This document shows positions 30,040-39,845 of a stretch of DNA of 64,000 nucleotides, in pieces (within the stretch, counting starts at the first letter, position 1; each line of letters starts with the position of its first letter). The notes under the pieces are model-generated. The model ran no database searches. It had not been told where the DNA came from and saw nothing but the letters and a program-made list of their open reading frames with translations. The position numbers and the translations under genes are program-made. The DNA comes from Bedellia somnulentella (Eukaryota > Arthropoda > Insecta > Lepidoptera > Bedelliidae): positions 13,938,323 through 14,002,322 of the forward strand of contig OY755188.1 of assembly GCA_963576735.1 (NCBI GenBank), written 5' to 3'.

Positions 30040-30624
30040 ATGGGAGCCAATGGTGCTTTTATTTTGTTTTTGTTTTTGTTTTATGTTCCAAATTGTATTC
30101 CATACGATTTATTTAATAAGTTATTTAAATTTTCTAATCGTCATAGCTTACTTGGTTTGAGAAACACTGCCTACAAACGCTTATACTGGTTTGTCACATC
30201 ACCGTACCAGCTTCTGATATTCACTAATTCTCATCATACTTCTAATATGATTCTTATTATTTATACTAAACCGCGAAAATTGCTTGTACTCATATCTTTT
30301 ATATTGAGCTGCTCTAACCAAACAATATATTGTAATTACGGCTTTATTACCATCGCGGAACCGCGAATGTCGCTTGCAATAATTTTTCTACCTGAGGTTT
30401 GCGCCAGCGGCCCGGCCAAGGTTACATCTTTTGTTATCGGACATTCACCTCGTCTATTCAATAGAAATACGCAGTTATTTCTTGTTATGACGATAATTTA
30501 TGACTATTTACACTTGTTTCTATTTTTATACACGTTTTTTACAAAATTAACTAGTAACCTTTATTTTTTGTTTGTTCTAGATTTATTTATTATACTAACT
30601 CAATATTTCGATGGCGTCACTTAG
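30040..30624 (+). CDS. Candidate third ORF bridging ORF1 and ORF2, hydrophobic, function unknown
   Basis: In a frame different from both neighbours, sequence is open from within ORF1 (29851, a TTG) across the whole spacer to a TAG at 30622-30624. The stop lies inside ORF2, 11 bases past its ATG. The first ATG, at 30040, would give 194 residues. The product would be rich in Phe, Leu, Ile and Tyr, with several membrane-like segments (GAFILFLFLFYVPNCI, LLVLISFILSC, LFLFLYTFFT). No known domain is recognised. It may be a real small protein, a device for coupling ORF2 translation by termination and restart, or chance openness of T-rich DNA. Confidence 0.35.
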   Translation: MGANGAFILFLFLFYVPNCIPYDLFNKLFKFSNRHSLLGLRNTAYKRLYWFVTSPYQLLIFTNSHHTSNMILIIYTKPRKLLVLISFILSCSNQTIYCNYGFITIAEPRMSLAIIFLPEVCASGPAKVTSFVIGHSPRLFNRNTQLFLVMTIIYDYLHLFLFLYTFFTKLTSNLYFLFVLDLFIILTQYFDGVT

Positions 30625-33517
30625 CATTTATTACCAAAATGTTCGTGGTTTACGAACGAAAACAAGTGTTTTTCTTAGAAACATATATCTTAACGACTAT
30701 GATATCGTTTGTTTGACGGAAACGTGGCTTGTAGATAGCATTTTCGATTCAGAAATATTTGATGCTCGGTATTTAGTTTGGAGGCGGGACCGGGATTATT
30801 GTAAAACTCATCAAAAAATGGGTGGTGGCGTTCTCATAGCCGTTAAACGTGAGATTTCGGTAATTGAAAGGGTGGATTGGCGTAGTTCGGCCGAGGACAT
30901 TTGGCTCACTATTTCTGTAAATCATTCCTCCCCCCGGTCAAAGCACACATATTTGCATATATGTACACTTTATTTATGCGAACAGAATCTTGGTAACACA
31001 TATAGTACTCAATTGCAGTATTTTACTCAGAAATTAAACGATTTGGTTTTAAATAATATAAGTGATAGTTTTATATGTCTAGGCGATTTTAATTTCGGAG
31101 ATAAGATCGACTGGCGACTACCGGCCGGTGGTGGGGTCGCGGAACTGCAGCCTATACTCAACTATGAATCATCTTCCAATGCGATAACTGACTTTATGGA
31201 TACTATTAGTTTATGTGGACTTCATCAGTTTAATTCCGCGCGCAATTCCAACTCGAGAATTTTAGACTTGGCATTATCTAATGTCCCACTTTCTGTACGA
31301 ACATCTGAAACAGCGCTTGTACCCGAAGATGCTCACCACCGATCGTTATACATCACTGTGGACTACTCTAGCCCTCAGCTCTTAAAGGAACAGTCCCGTA
31401 TTAATTATGTTTACGACCGGGGTGATTACCCCCCGATTAACGCTGAGCTAGATAATACTAATTGGAGTTCGCTATTCAACAATGTGAGTCTGGATCGCGC
31501 CGTCGAACTGTTCTACGAGAAAATCTACGAGCTCAGTGATAAGTATATACCTAAACGGGCTATCGTGAACACGTCATATCCTCCGTGGTACAATAAATGT
31601 TTAATAAAAATAATGAAAGAAAAGGCTAAATACCATAAAAAATATAAAATATATAAAAATATGAGTGACTACATCACATTCTCTCTGCTAAGAGAGCGAG
31701 CGACAGTGGTAGAGAAGGAATGTTATGATACATACATTGATAACGTGGAATCCTCCGTCATTAAAAATCCGAAATATTTCTGGAAGTACGCAAAAAGTAA
31801 AAACTCATCTCTAGCGTATCCCTCATCAATGTACTTTAATGGTAGATCTTCTGACAATGGTGCGGAAATCTCTGAACTTTTTTCACAATATTTTACATCA
31901 ACATTTCTGTCAACTAATGACACAACATTATCTTATAGTGAGAATTCAGCTAACTCCCAAAATAGCATTTCTTCGATTGAAGTCATAGATGATACGGTGT
32001 TTAAATTATTAAAAAAATTAGACATGAAAAAGTCAGGAGGTCCTGACAACGTTCCACCTCTGTTTATTGTAAACTGTGCCAAAAGCCTTACAACACCTCT
32101 ATGTCTTCTGTTCAGACGCTCATTTAGTGATAACTATGTACCCAAAATATGGAAGAGCAGTTTTATAACACCCATTCACAAAAAGGGCGATAAAAAAGAT
32201 ATAGAGAATTATAGACCAATATCCAAACTTTGCCTCTTTGCTAAAACACTCGAAAAGATTGTGTTTGATCAGTTATATTCATCGCTTCAAGGAGGTTTTA
32301 GTGAAGATCAACACGGTTTTTTGAGAAAGCGCTCAACAACAACAAACCTACTGTTGGCGGCGAATTTTATCAGTGAGGGCATGGACAATGGGGTTCAGGT
32401 AGAGGTTATTTACACCGATTACCAAAAATGCTTTGACCGAATTTTTCACCCTCTCCTAATACAAAGCCTCGCCGATGCTGGCATTCACGGTGATCTGTTG
32501 AGATGGTTTGTGTCTTATATATCGAACAGAAGTCAAGCTGTTGCTCTGTTGGGTTTCATGTCAAGCTGGGCCAATGTACCGTCCGGTGTGCCCCAAGGTT
32601 CCTTACTTGGGCCAATTCTATTTATTTTATTTATAAATGATATAAAAATTAAATGTTTTCCTAACACTAAAATATTACTATTTGCTGATGACATGAAAAT
32701 TCTTAAATATATTAATAATAATGAGGATGTAAATGACTTACAAAATGATTTGGATCGCTTTCAAAATTATTGTTACCAAAAAAGGCTTGATCTTAATGTC
32801 TCTAAATGTTACCATGTTACTTTCACTAGGAAAAAGTTAAAACAGAATTTAGATTTTTCGTTTGGCAACAAAGTAATTACAAAAGTTGACTCAATGCGAG
32901 ACTTAGGAGTAATATTTGACAACCAGTTAATATTCGACAAACATATTGACCATATAGTTAAAAAAGCCACCAAAGCACTTGGGTTTATTATGAGAACTGC
33001 GTCAGATTTTCGAGGTATTAAAGCCATTAAAGTTCTTTATTGCGCCTATGTTCGTAGTCACTTAGAATATGCGTCGCCCGTGTGGAATCCCCAGTACCAA
33101 ATATATAAATTAAGAATAGAAGCGATTCAGAGGAAATTTCTCAGGTATCTTGATTTTAAGAGTAAGCAGTTTATATCAAGTTATGCCGAACGGTGTGAAA
33201 TTTATCATTTTGTTCCGCTTGAAATAAGGCGTAACATATCGGATATATGTTGCCTTGTCAAAGTGGCAAACGGGTCAACTGACTGTCCGGAGCTACTGCA
33301 ACACATATGTCTCCGCACCAACCAGCTAGCACTGCGTCAGCGGTCCATGGTGCATGTAGCCCCGGCAAAGACGAGATATAGGCAAAATTCATTTTTGATA
33401 CGCGCTTGTCGTGAATACAATTTGGTTCATAATGACATTGATATTTTCAACACCAGCACTTCAACGGTTAAGCGTTTACTTACCATTTTGTATTTCTCAA
33501 AAGAAAGCTCTCAATAG
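30611..33517 (+). CDS. LINE ORF2: AP-endonuclease plus reverse transcriptase
   Basis: The 968-residue protein starts at the ATG at 30611. Endonuclease motifs are in order: YYQNVRGLRTK (residues 7-17), CLTETWL (about 34), CLGDFNFGD (about 156), RILDLALSN, and a DAHHRSL motif in place of the usual S-D-H (about 240). The RT begins near 480 with GGPDNVPP, ENYRPISKLCLFAKTLEKIV (about 533), YTDYQKCFDRI (F-D-R-I at the first Asp motif), VPSGVPQGSLLGPILFILF (about 655) and the catalytic FADD (about 690). The thumb and C-terminal region end at 968. The protein is expected to nick target DNA and copy the LINE RNA. The frame is intact, so the copy may be active. Confidence 0.95.
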   Translation: MASLSIYYQNVRGLRTKTSVFLRNIYLNDYDIVCLTETWLVDSIFDSEIFDARYLVWRRDRDYCKTHQKMGGGVLIAVKREISVIERVDWRSSAEDIWLTISVNHSSPRSKHTYLHICTLYLCEQNLGNTYSTQLQYFTQKLNDLVLNNISDSFICLGDFNFGDKIDWRLPAGGGVAELQPILNYESSSNAITDFMDTISLCGLHQFNSARNSNSRILDLALSNVPLSVRTSETALVPEDAHHRSLYITVDYSSPQLLKEQSRINYVYDRGDYPPINAELDNTNWSSLFNNVSLDRAVELFYEKIYELSDKYIPKRAIVNTSYPPWYNKCLIKIMKEKAKYHKKYKIYKNMSDYITFSLLRERATVVEKECYDTYIDNVESSVIKNPKYFWKYAKSKNSSLAYPSSMYFNGRSSDNGAEISELFSQYFTSTFLSTNDTTLSYSENSANSQNSISSIEVIDDTVFKLLKKLDMKKSGGPDNVPPLFIVNCAKSLTTPLCLLFRRSFSDNYVPKIWKSSFITPIHKKGDKKDIENYRPISKLCLFAKTLEKIVFDQLYSSLQGGFSEDQHGFLRKRSTTTNLLLAANFISEGMDNGVQVEVIYTDYQKCFDRIFHPLLIQSLADAGIHGDLLRWFVSYISNRSQAVALLGFMSSWANVPSGVPQGSLLGPILFILFINDIKIKCFPNTKILLFADDMKILKYINNNEDVNDLQNDLDRFQNYCYQKRLDLNVSKCYHVTFTRKKLKQNLDFSFGNKVITKVDSMRDLGVIFDNQLIFDKHIDHIVKKATKALGFIMRTASDFRGIKAIKVLYCAYVRSHLEYASPVWNPQYQIYKLRIEAIQRKFLRYLDFKSKQFISSYAERCEIYHFVPLEIRRNISDICCLVKVANGSTDCPELLQHICLRTNQLALRQRSMVHVAPAKTRYRQNSFLIRACREYNLVHNDIDIFNTSTSTVKRLLTILYFSKESSQ

Positions 33518-33577
33518 AGTTTTATATATTATGTGGTAGTTAAAAAAAAAAAAAAGTTTCTTTTTACTATAAATTAA

Positions 33578-33617
<40 letters not shown>

Positions 33618-33839
33618 CTTCGTACTTGTTAATATACATATAAATACGTTTTTGTTTTAGAATAGGCACTACAATGGTTGTAAATTAAGCGTATAATTAT
33701 TATATTTTACCTCTTATATAAACTATTGGTGAAAACTTTTAATTGGCATCGATGCTATGTACTGTTACTTATATCGTTATTATTTAGCTGTAAGTTTTCC
33801 AAATAAATAAATAAATAAATAAATAAATGTAGAAAATAC

Positions 33840-34331
33840 AAACTTCCCTAAATCAGTTAACTTATTATTTTAGCTGACACAGCAAGCATTACTTGGTTGC
33901 ACTCATACGATCTAAGAGTCGAGTGATTGCAACAACACTACTTTGATACGACACATAAGGCGAATGAAAGAGTATTTTTCGACTTGAGTAAAGCTAAAGT
34001 GTGGTATAAAAGCAAGCTTATGGCTTCCATAGCACTTTTTAACTTTTGCTATTGCTATGATAATCTTACAATTTTTACTGCACTTAAAACTGAACATTGT
34101 GCGCCCAAATCGCATTGACAGAACGTGCATAGAGCTTTCATTCGACATTTTCGAGGTCCATCTTACATCTAATCGCTGCAACGGAAATGTGCTGGTGACT
34201 TTCTTTCGATATATTTTTGCTAGTATGCCTCTCCAACCATATCACCAAAAAAGCCGTAAAACCCTAGGTCACCTCTAACCACAAGAAGAAATTGGTTAGT
34301 TTTATTATTATTAGCCAACGTATCTTTTCAA
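33840..34331. other. Unassigned stretch with a small S1 trace
   Basis: Near 34235-34305 a minus-strand S1 trace is visible (atatcaccaaaaaagcc, cctaggtcacctctaacc). Otherwise nothing. Confidence 0.4.
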
Positions 34332-34550
34332 AAGTATCGTGTAGTGCCGGTTTAGAATGTCCCTAGCCTTATGATGAGGCTTTCTTAAGTGGTTTACGGG
34401 TGATGCGATTTAAGATCCATCGCCAACGATACTATATTTCAACCATCTTGTCCCCTATCAACTTCCAAATGTGGCTGAGGAGTTTCTAGCTCTGAAGCTC
34501 TGGCTACCCCTTTTTGGGATTTATGGCCGTAAGTATATCTATGTATGTAT
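34332..34550 (+). repeat. S1 element, subgroup b
   Basis: Head cgtgtagtgccggtttagaa with tgtccctagcc, and a gcgatttaagatccatcgcc block. It continues through cttgtcccctatcaacttcc to gatttatggccgtaagtata. Same subgroup as 23604-23865, with an internal deletion of the gtaagaggcgac block. Confidence 0.85.
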
Positions 34551-34792
34551 CTTTTCAAATGTCACAAAGCTATCTATTATATTCATTTTATTCAAAATTA
34601 TAATATATCAACCTTCAGATGACTGTATTGAATTTAACCAAGCGATAGTATATTCGTACCAAGCAGTGGTAAGCCTGCCTCCTGTCATTTACACACATAG
34701 TCACAAGAGTCCAAGTAAATGGGTGCAGTCGGAGAATAATTAGGGTCTAGATACCGCGATTTTAAACATATTATGTTATTAAATATGCCGTT

Positions 34793-35052
34793 ATGCTGTG
34801 TAGTGTCGGCTTAGAATAGCACTACCCCATTTCTACCCGTGGGTGATCGTAAGAGGCGACTAAGGGTATAGGGGCTTTTTAAGTAACTTTTGGGCGATGT
34901 GGTTGGAGACCCGTCACCAACAATTATTTATTATTACCATCTTTTCCCCACTTAACTTCCAAAAGTGGCTGAGGAATATTTTATTTTTCTAAGCTCTGGC
35001 TACCCCGTTTAGGGATATATAGCCGTGAGCATATGTATGTATGCATGTATGT
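34793..35052 (+). repeat. S1 element, full length, with target-site duplication
   Basis: Flanks aaatatgccgtt (34781-34792) and aaatatggcgtt (35053-35064) match at 11 of 12 positions. All S1 blocks are present, with the gtgggtgatcgtaagaggcg variant. Confidence 0.92.
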
Positions 35053-35209
35053 AAATATGGCGTTCCTTTTCTGGATAGCACAAAAGATTATCAACATCGA
35101 TTTTAAGATACTACAGTTTAAAAAAATATGTTTAGACGCAAAAAGTTACACATGAAAATATTCTGCATTTTTTTTACCATTTAATATGTCTACAGAAATG
35201 AAATAAAAA
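35053..35209. other. Unassigned AT-rich gap
   Basis: Nothing recognised here beyond the right copy of the S1 target duplication at 35053-35064. Confidence 0.4.
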
Positions 35210-35699
35210 ATCACATTTTTATTGTTCCTGAAGGTTAAGGGTCACTTAGCTTCGGGCGACCATCGCGCCATTTCCCGCCCAAACGAGCCTATTTCCGGTC
35301 GGGCGCGGATGTGGGTATAAAACGATAACTCACATGAGCACTGACTGCCACTTGATCACTTCCGGAATTATTTTATTTGCCTTACATCAATCTTGCTCAA
35401 ATATGTGGAAGTTTAAGTTTATTTCTCTGAATTTTATTAAGTCCCGTTGGATTAGAATTCTATCGTCTTATATCTACCTTATTTTTTGGGCACTTTTGAG
35501 TAAATTTTCATTTTATTTAAAGACTGGCGTTAGAAACGCTGAAGATTTTATTTCTTACCGTAATTCAATCCTTTACTTAAGAAAAGAAGGACAGAAGCAA
35601 GATATTCTTTATACTATTACCATATTGGATGTTCATAAACTGCCGACCGCCGACTTGTTTTTGGAGTTCGTGACCCTGAGTCATATACTCAGGTGGTAA
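35210..35699 (+). promoter_or_regulatory. Promoter-like GC-rich block with TATA box and short ORF, possible solo LTR
   Basis: A locally GC-rich block (about 35225-35310, with cgcgccatttcccgccc) is followed by TATAAAA at 35316-35322. A 122-codon open frame (35334-35699) follows whose product matches nothing I know. Its first ATG is too close to the TATA box to lie on a transcript started there; the ATG at 35401 would. It could be a solo LTR, a promoter fragment or a host promoter. No TG...CA ends confirmed. Confidence 0.3.
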
Positions 35700-35865
35700 G
35701 TTTTCAAATTTACTTTTGTGTACACACTTAAGAACGGAATTTATTTTCCGACAAATATGGTCAACTTTATGTATAACTGGCCTATGAATCTAACGATTAT
35801 AAATTTTCGAAAGAGAGAAATAAAAATAAAAAATATAAATTCACAGTTACAGCATAGAACTGGTC

Positions 35866-35935
35866 GATGTGGAAATCTTTGGGGAAGCCTATTTCCAGCA
35901 GTAAACATCTATTGGCTGGTGATGATGATGATGCA
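35866..35935 (+). repeat. RTE-type 3' end fragment
   Basis: ctggtcgatgtggaaatctt, then ggggaagcctatttccagca and tattggctggtgatgatgat match the RTE tail at 700-813. Confidence 0.8.
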
Positions 35936-36507
35936 AGTTTGGTTGGCATTTTATAATTAAACCTGTAAATCAATCCGAAACAAAAACTAATTCACCTCAA
36001 TAATTAACATTAGAATCCTATGCGCTTCTTAGCGTAAATTATAAAAATAAGGACACTGGTTTACATATTCTTTTATACCCCAAATTTAAGTCTGACATGT
36101 GTAAAGATAAATTAGTGTTAATAAAATCGAGAAATTGGCCAGGATCGGGCAAAGTGACAATCGATAGACACATCCTACTCCAATGGAGACATAAAGTGTG
36201 TTATATCTGACATTGTAAAAGGTTTTTAATAATATGAAGCAGCTTTTGACTGTTTTTCTAGCATAGGTACCTATTGAAAGGTGTCCATACCTCTTTCATC
36301 AGAACCTCTTTTGTTACGTAAAGAGTTTGACAATTCTCGCAAAGAAATAAAAAAGAACAATTCTAAAACTAAATATCATTTTGACATTTTCATTACAATG
36401 TGAAGTGACATCAAGAAAATAACTTGGCAAAAAAAATGGCATATCTTTAAATTGATTAAGAATATACGAACAAAAGTAAATAAAAGGAAGAGTATATTTT
36501 GGTGATC
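35936..36507. other. Unassigned stretch upstream of the Ly6-type gene
   Basis: Holds a weak plus-strand L-B trace at 36136-36205 (gccaggatcgggcaaagtga, then caatcgatagaca). The 5' UTR and promoter of the downstream gene should lie at the right end, but no TATA box or initiator stands out. Confidence 0.4.
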
Positions 36508-36590
36508 ATGGTTCGATGGAAGTGCCTATTTTTTATAGCCGTGGCATTATTGCCCTTAGTAATATGTCAAGAAAACGATTATGGAAGCGA
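36508..36590 (+). CDS. Ly6/uPAR-type GPI-anchored protein, exon 1 (signal peptide)
   Basis: First coding exon of a four-exon host gene. The ATG at 36508 encodes MVRWKCLFFIAVALLPLVIC, a typical signal peptide with probable cleavage after residue 20, then Q-E-N-D-Y-G-S. The donor gtaagg follows at 36591 in phase 2. Joining to exons 39846-40082, 40917-41052 and 42296-42481 gives 642 coding bases, 213 residues, with every junction in frame. The mature protein has a Ser/Thr-rich spacer of about 70 residues and then a ten-cysteine Ly6 domain with a C-terminal GPI signal. Insect relatives act at the cell surface in septate junctions or ion-channel control; which one this matches is not known. It is the only convincing host gene in the window. 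Confidence 0.85.
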
Positions 36591-36844
36591 GTAAGGAAAA
36601 TTATTTTTATCATGTGTAAACTTATTATTGAATATATCAATATTGTTAATTATTTCATTCTATTTCAAATTAGGTAAATTTCACGATTTGTAAAACTAAA
36701 TCACTATGTTTTTATTTTATGTGCACATAAAATTCTTTGTTAATCATTGTTTCTGTCATTTTATAAACAAATGTCGATCATGTAGCTTATCTTCTAAAAT
36801 TTACAATAATGTTTGGGCTGGATAGTACACATGATAAAAGAACT

Positions 36845-37035
36845 GGAACAAAAACTCTTTATTGCACATCAAATATGGAGAAACATTTACAAATACACAT
36901 ATTATTATTATTATCTTGTTCATTGGCCTACAAATACACATAAATAACAAAAGTACAATTGGCGGTCTTATCACTAAAAGCGATCTCTTCCAGACAACCT
37001 TTGAATGGAGAGAACATGGTGAAACTGATAACTAT
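36845..37035 (-). repeat. CR1-like LINE 3' UTR fragment (intron 1)
   Basis: Contains ctctttattgcacatcaaat and ggcggtcttatcactaaaag followed by cgatctcttccagacaacct, matching the 3' UTR of the minus-strand LINE at 12775-12900. Confidence 0.85.
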
Positions 37036-37285
37036 GGGTTAATCTACACTACACCAACAATACAACAATCCAGTCATAGTTATATCTAGTTATAAAATGA
37101 TAAACTTTTAACAAACATATAAATACATATGATACAATAAATTAATACTTATAATACATATAAATATTATGATATATATTTGTTATTTCAACGCTGTCTG
37201 AATAAATTGAAGATTACCTTACATTATATTACACCGGCAAACGTATTATAACATTAAAGAATTTTTAGGGTCATCATATAATATG

Positions 37286-37388
37286 ACAACGTCCATGGGC
37301 GAGTGGATAAGTGACTTGCTTATCGGTCCGGAAGTTGCGGGTTCGATCCCCGCTAAGAGCAACATTTTATGTGACGAGCATAAATGAT
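37286..37388 (+). repeat. S3 SINE head (tRNA-derived), interrupted by S1
   Basis: tRNA-like A-box region gggcgagtggataagtgac, B-box region ttgcgggttcgatccccgct, then caacattttatgtgacgagc. Shared with 60464-60560. The 3' part continues after the S1 insertion. Confidence 0.8.
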
Positions 37389-37643
37389 GGCTGTGTAGTG
37401 TCGGCTTAGAATAACACTACCCCATTTCTACCCGTGGGTGATCGTAAGAGGCGACTAAGGGTATAGGGGCTTTTAAAGTGATTTTTGGGCGATGTGGTTG
37501 GAGACCCGTCAACTAAAACATTTATTATTACCATCTTTTCCCCAATCAACTTCCAAAAGTGGTTGAGGAATTTCTCATTACAAAGTTCTGGCTACCCCGT
37601 TCAGGGATTTATAGCCGTTTATAATATCTGTCTGTTTATATAT
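37389..37643 (+). repeat. S1 element inserted in an S3 SINE, with target-site duplication
   Basis: Exact 10-bp duplication cataaatgat at 37379-37388 and 37644-37653. The S1 is full length, with a degenerate tail (ataatatctgtctgtttata). Confidence 0.9.
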
Positions 37644-37653
37644 CATAAATGAT

Positions 37654-38684
37654 CTTAGTCTTTAATGTTATTTATACGTCTATTATATTACATAATATTA
37701 AACATATCTGGCTACCCCGTTAAGGGATTTATAGCCGTAATAATACAAGTTCTACTCAGTTTGGGGCCAACTTTATTATTATGTATTACCATTTCTGTTT
37801 CGTGACATGCCTCTGATGTCACTCTGTCATGGTGTTGACTGAAAATCAGTTCTGTGAGTCAAAAGCTCACAGAAAATGCTGAGACAGCACCAATTCGCTG
37901 TTCAGGTGGCACAGGAAGTGCATGACAAATTTTTGAATGTTTTTTATTGATTCTCTTTTTGCTTTATTTTTAATTTTATAATTTATTTATTTTAAATGTT
38001 ATTAAAATTAACCTTTAGCTGCCGACCTTGTCTAAACGTAGCACTTACGCCGACGTGACGACTGAGAGACGTTAAAATTCAAGTAATAAAACAAACAGTG
38101 TCTTTGATTGCTACATTTTTTTTTATTCATTGAAAAGATTATTTTTTGAGGTATCTAAGCTACGGGATTTTAAAATATTCACGTTATTTTTTAGGTAAAA
38201 TATACATATATTCGTGCGATCACAATTATTTAACACAAAATTTTAAGGACTTACTTCTGTCTTTTTTTTTTCAAAATTAAGTAATTAAGAACAAATTGAA
38301 CTTAAGATATGTTATCTTCTACAATCAATTAGCGAAATGAAATATAAATCTTACTTCTTATTTAAAAATAAAAATGATGTCAGCACTTGAATATTTGATA
38401 CATTCACTACCTACATTCTTTGGAAGCATGCGTAATTCGAACCCTTATTGTCCAGCTCATCCACCTCATCATAGGTTTTTTAGATGCAGAATAAGTAAAA
38501 TTAATATGATGCATAGAAGAAAATAGTAATGAAGCTATTTTTAAGCTTAGACACATAAGACAGAATAGTATTGTCTTAAGTGAATCCATGTAACGAAGAA
38601 CCTACAACTTTACCTTTGTGGGGCTAAAATTCTGGTGGGATCTCCCTTTTTATAGTGCCCAAGTAAGTAATTCCACGATCTTGT
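37654..38684 (+). other. Intron 1 sequence, largely unassigned
   Basis: Holds a 35-bp S1 tail trace (tctggctaccccgttaaggg, 37709-37740). It also has a block with gctgagacagcaccaattcg (about 37880-37920) followed by AT-rich sequence that looks like a LINE 3' UTR. Class not determined. Confidence 0.4.
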
Positions 38685-38790
38685 TCTATTCTTCCAAAAG
38701 TGGCTGAGGAATTTATAATTCCTTGGCTCTGGCTACCCCTTCTAGGGAATTATAGCCGTGAGTATATGTATATGTATGTATGTTGTTCAA
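38685..38790 (+). repeat. S1 3' half
   Basis: Starts at cttccaaaagtggctgagga and runs to the gccgtgagtatatgtatatg tail. The head is missing. Confidence 0.85.
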
Positions 38791-39394
38791 TTCTCTAATG
38801 TCTAAGCGTTTATCATCGCGCACTTCTCTTTCGTATTCTTTATCTTCGTAATTAAGGTTGATTTCTCCGTGGTGAACTCCTTCAGCTTAGGGACAGGTGA
38901 CCTTAACATCAGCATTACCGGATTGTTTGGATTACATGTCGTGATTGCTTTCTAAAGTAAAATCAGGATCGCCTACATCGTTCCCAAATTGCTTCAGCTG
39001 TCATCAATCTCGTCTATGAGATTATCAAATATCTTTTTAACACTGATTCTGTTTTCGGAGTTTCGCACACTTAGCGGATTCTGAACCGTCATCTTTTGCA
39101 GGGTTTTTCTGCTCACTAGACGTGGCATTTCTTCTTTTAAGCATTCATCAATTGATAGTACACTTTTGAAACCGACGTGACGTCAATCAGACACTATAAG
39201 CTAACTCACATTTACACCGAGGTGACGATCAAGAGACGTACAAATTTGTATACATAAACTACGTACTTACGTCTGTGAGACGTCGATTGCTTCGATACGA
39301 GGATGTGTGCTATTGCCACGGACGCGGTGTCAACTGGTGGCTAGTGACGAAGGTAGCGGAGGGGTCAGCGCCGAAGGTGGCGTAATTTTTAAAA
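38791..39394 (+). other. Intron 1 sequence with CRE-like motif
   Basis: A palindromic TGACGTCA lies at 39178-39185. Related phrases gccgacgtgacgactgagag (about 38049) and accgaggtgacgatcaagag (about 39214) recur through intron 1. Otherwise unassigned. Confidence 0.35.
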
Positions 39395-39407
39395 TACTTT
39401 AAAATTA

Positions 39408-39667
39408 GTATCGCTAAAGCTGTGTAGTGTCGGTTTAGAATAGCACTACCCCATTTCTTCCGGTGGGTGTACGTAAGAGTCGACTAACGGTATGGGGCTA
39501 TTAAGGGATTTTTGGGCGATGCGGTTGGAGACCCATCACCAACAACCTTTATTTTTACTATCTTTTCCCCACTCAAATTTCCAAAAGTGGCTGAGGAATT
39601 TCTAATTCTTTAGCTCTGGCTACCCCTTCTAGGGATTTAATGCCGTGAGTATATGTATGTATGTATG
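39408..39667 (+). repeat. S1 element, full length, with target-site duplication
   Basis: Exact 13-bp duplication tactttaaaatta at 39395-39407 and 39668-39680. Eleven extra bases precede the usual start (gctgtgtag at 39419). Confidence 0.93.
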
Positions 39668-39699
39668 TACTTTAAAATTAAAAGTTGTTATTATAGGTC

Positions 39700-39786
39700 G
39701 GTAGTTAAAGGTTAAGTTGTAAAAATTTATGTTACTTGTTCTTCTTGTGCCTACAATGGCGAATAAACGTTTTTCTTCTTCTTCAA
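39700..39786 (+). repeat. LINE-type 3' tail with TTC repeats, close to exon 2
   Basis: ggcgaataaacgtttttctt followed by cttcttc, ending about 60 bases before the exon 2 acceptor. The family is not identified. Confidence 0.5.
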
Positions 39787-39845
39787 CTTGATTCGTGTGC
39801 TCTGTCCGTATATGTATGAAATAAGCCTGCTTCTCTATTTCTTAG

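Larger units (their letters stand above)
28830..33830 (+). mobile_element. Apparently complete two-ORF LINE (Jockey/CR1 superfamily)
   Basis: The element contains ORF1 (28955-29944), a 666-base T-rich spacer, ORF2 (30611-33517), and a 3' UTR with an (AT)n run at about 33583-33614 and an (AAAT)n tail at about 33802-33828. Both ORFs are free of stops and hold all expected catalytic motifs. The 5' boundary is estimated from the end of unassigned sequence. No target duplication was confirmed, so full length is probable, not proven. Confidence 0.85.

Noticed and set aside
28955..33517. Host gene with PHD finger
   Set aside because: The PHD-like frame is followed by an endonuclease-RT ORF in LINE order, so it is LINE ORF1.
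33583..33614. (AT)n run as a regulatory site
   Set aside because: A simple microsatellite in a LINE 3' UTR.
37286..37388. Functional tRNA gene at 37.3 kb (and the similar one at 60.5 kb)
   Set aside because: Only the A- and B-box regions hold. Acceptor ends do not pair, and both are followed by the same non-tRNA body.
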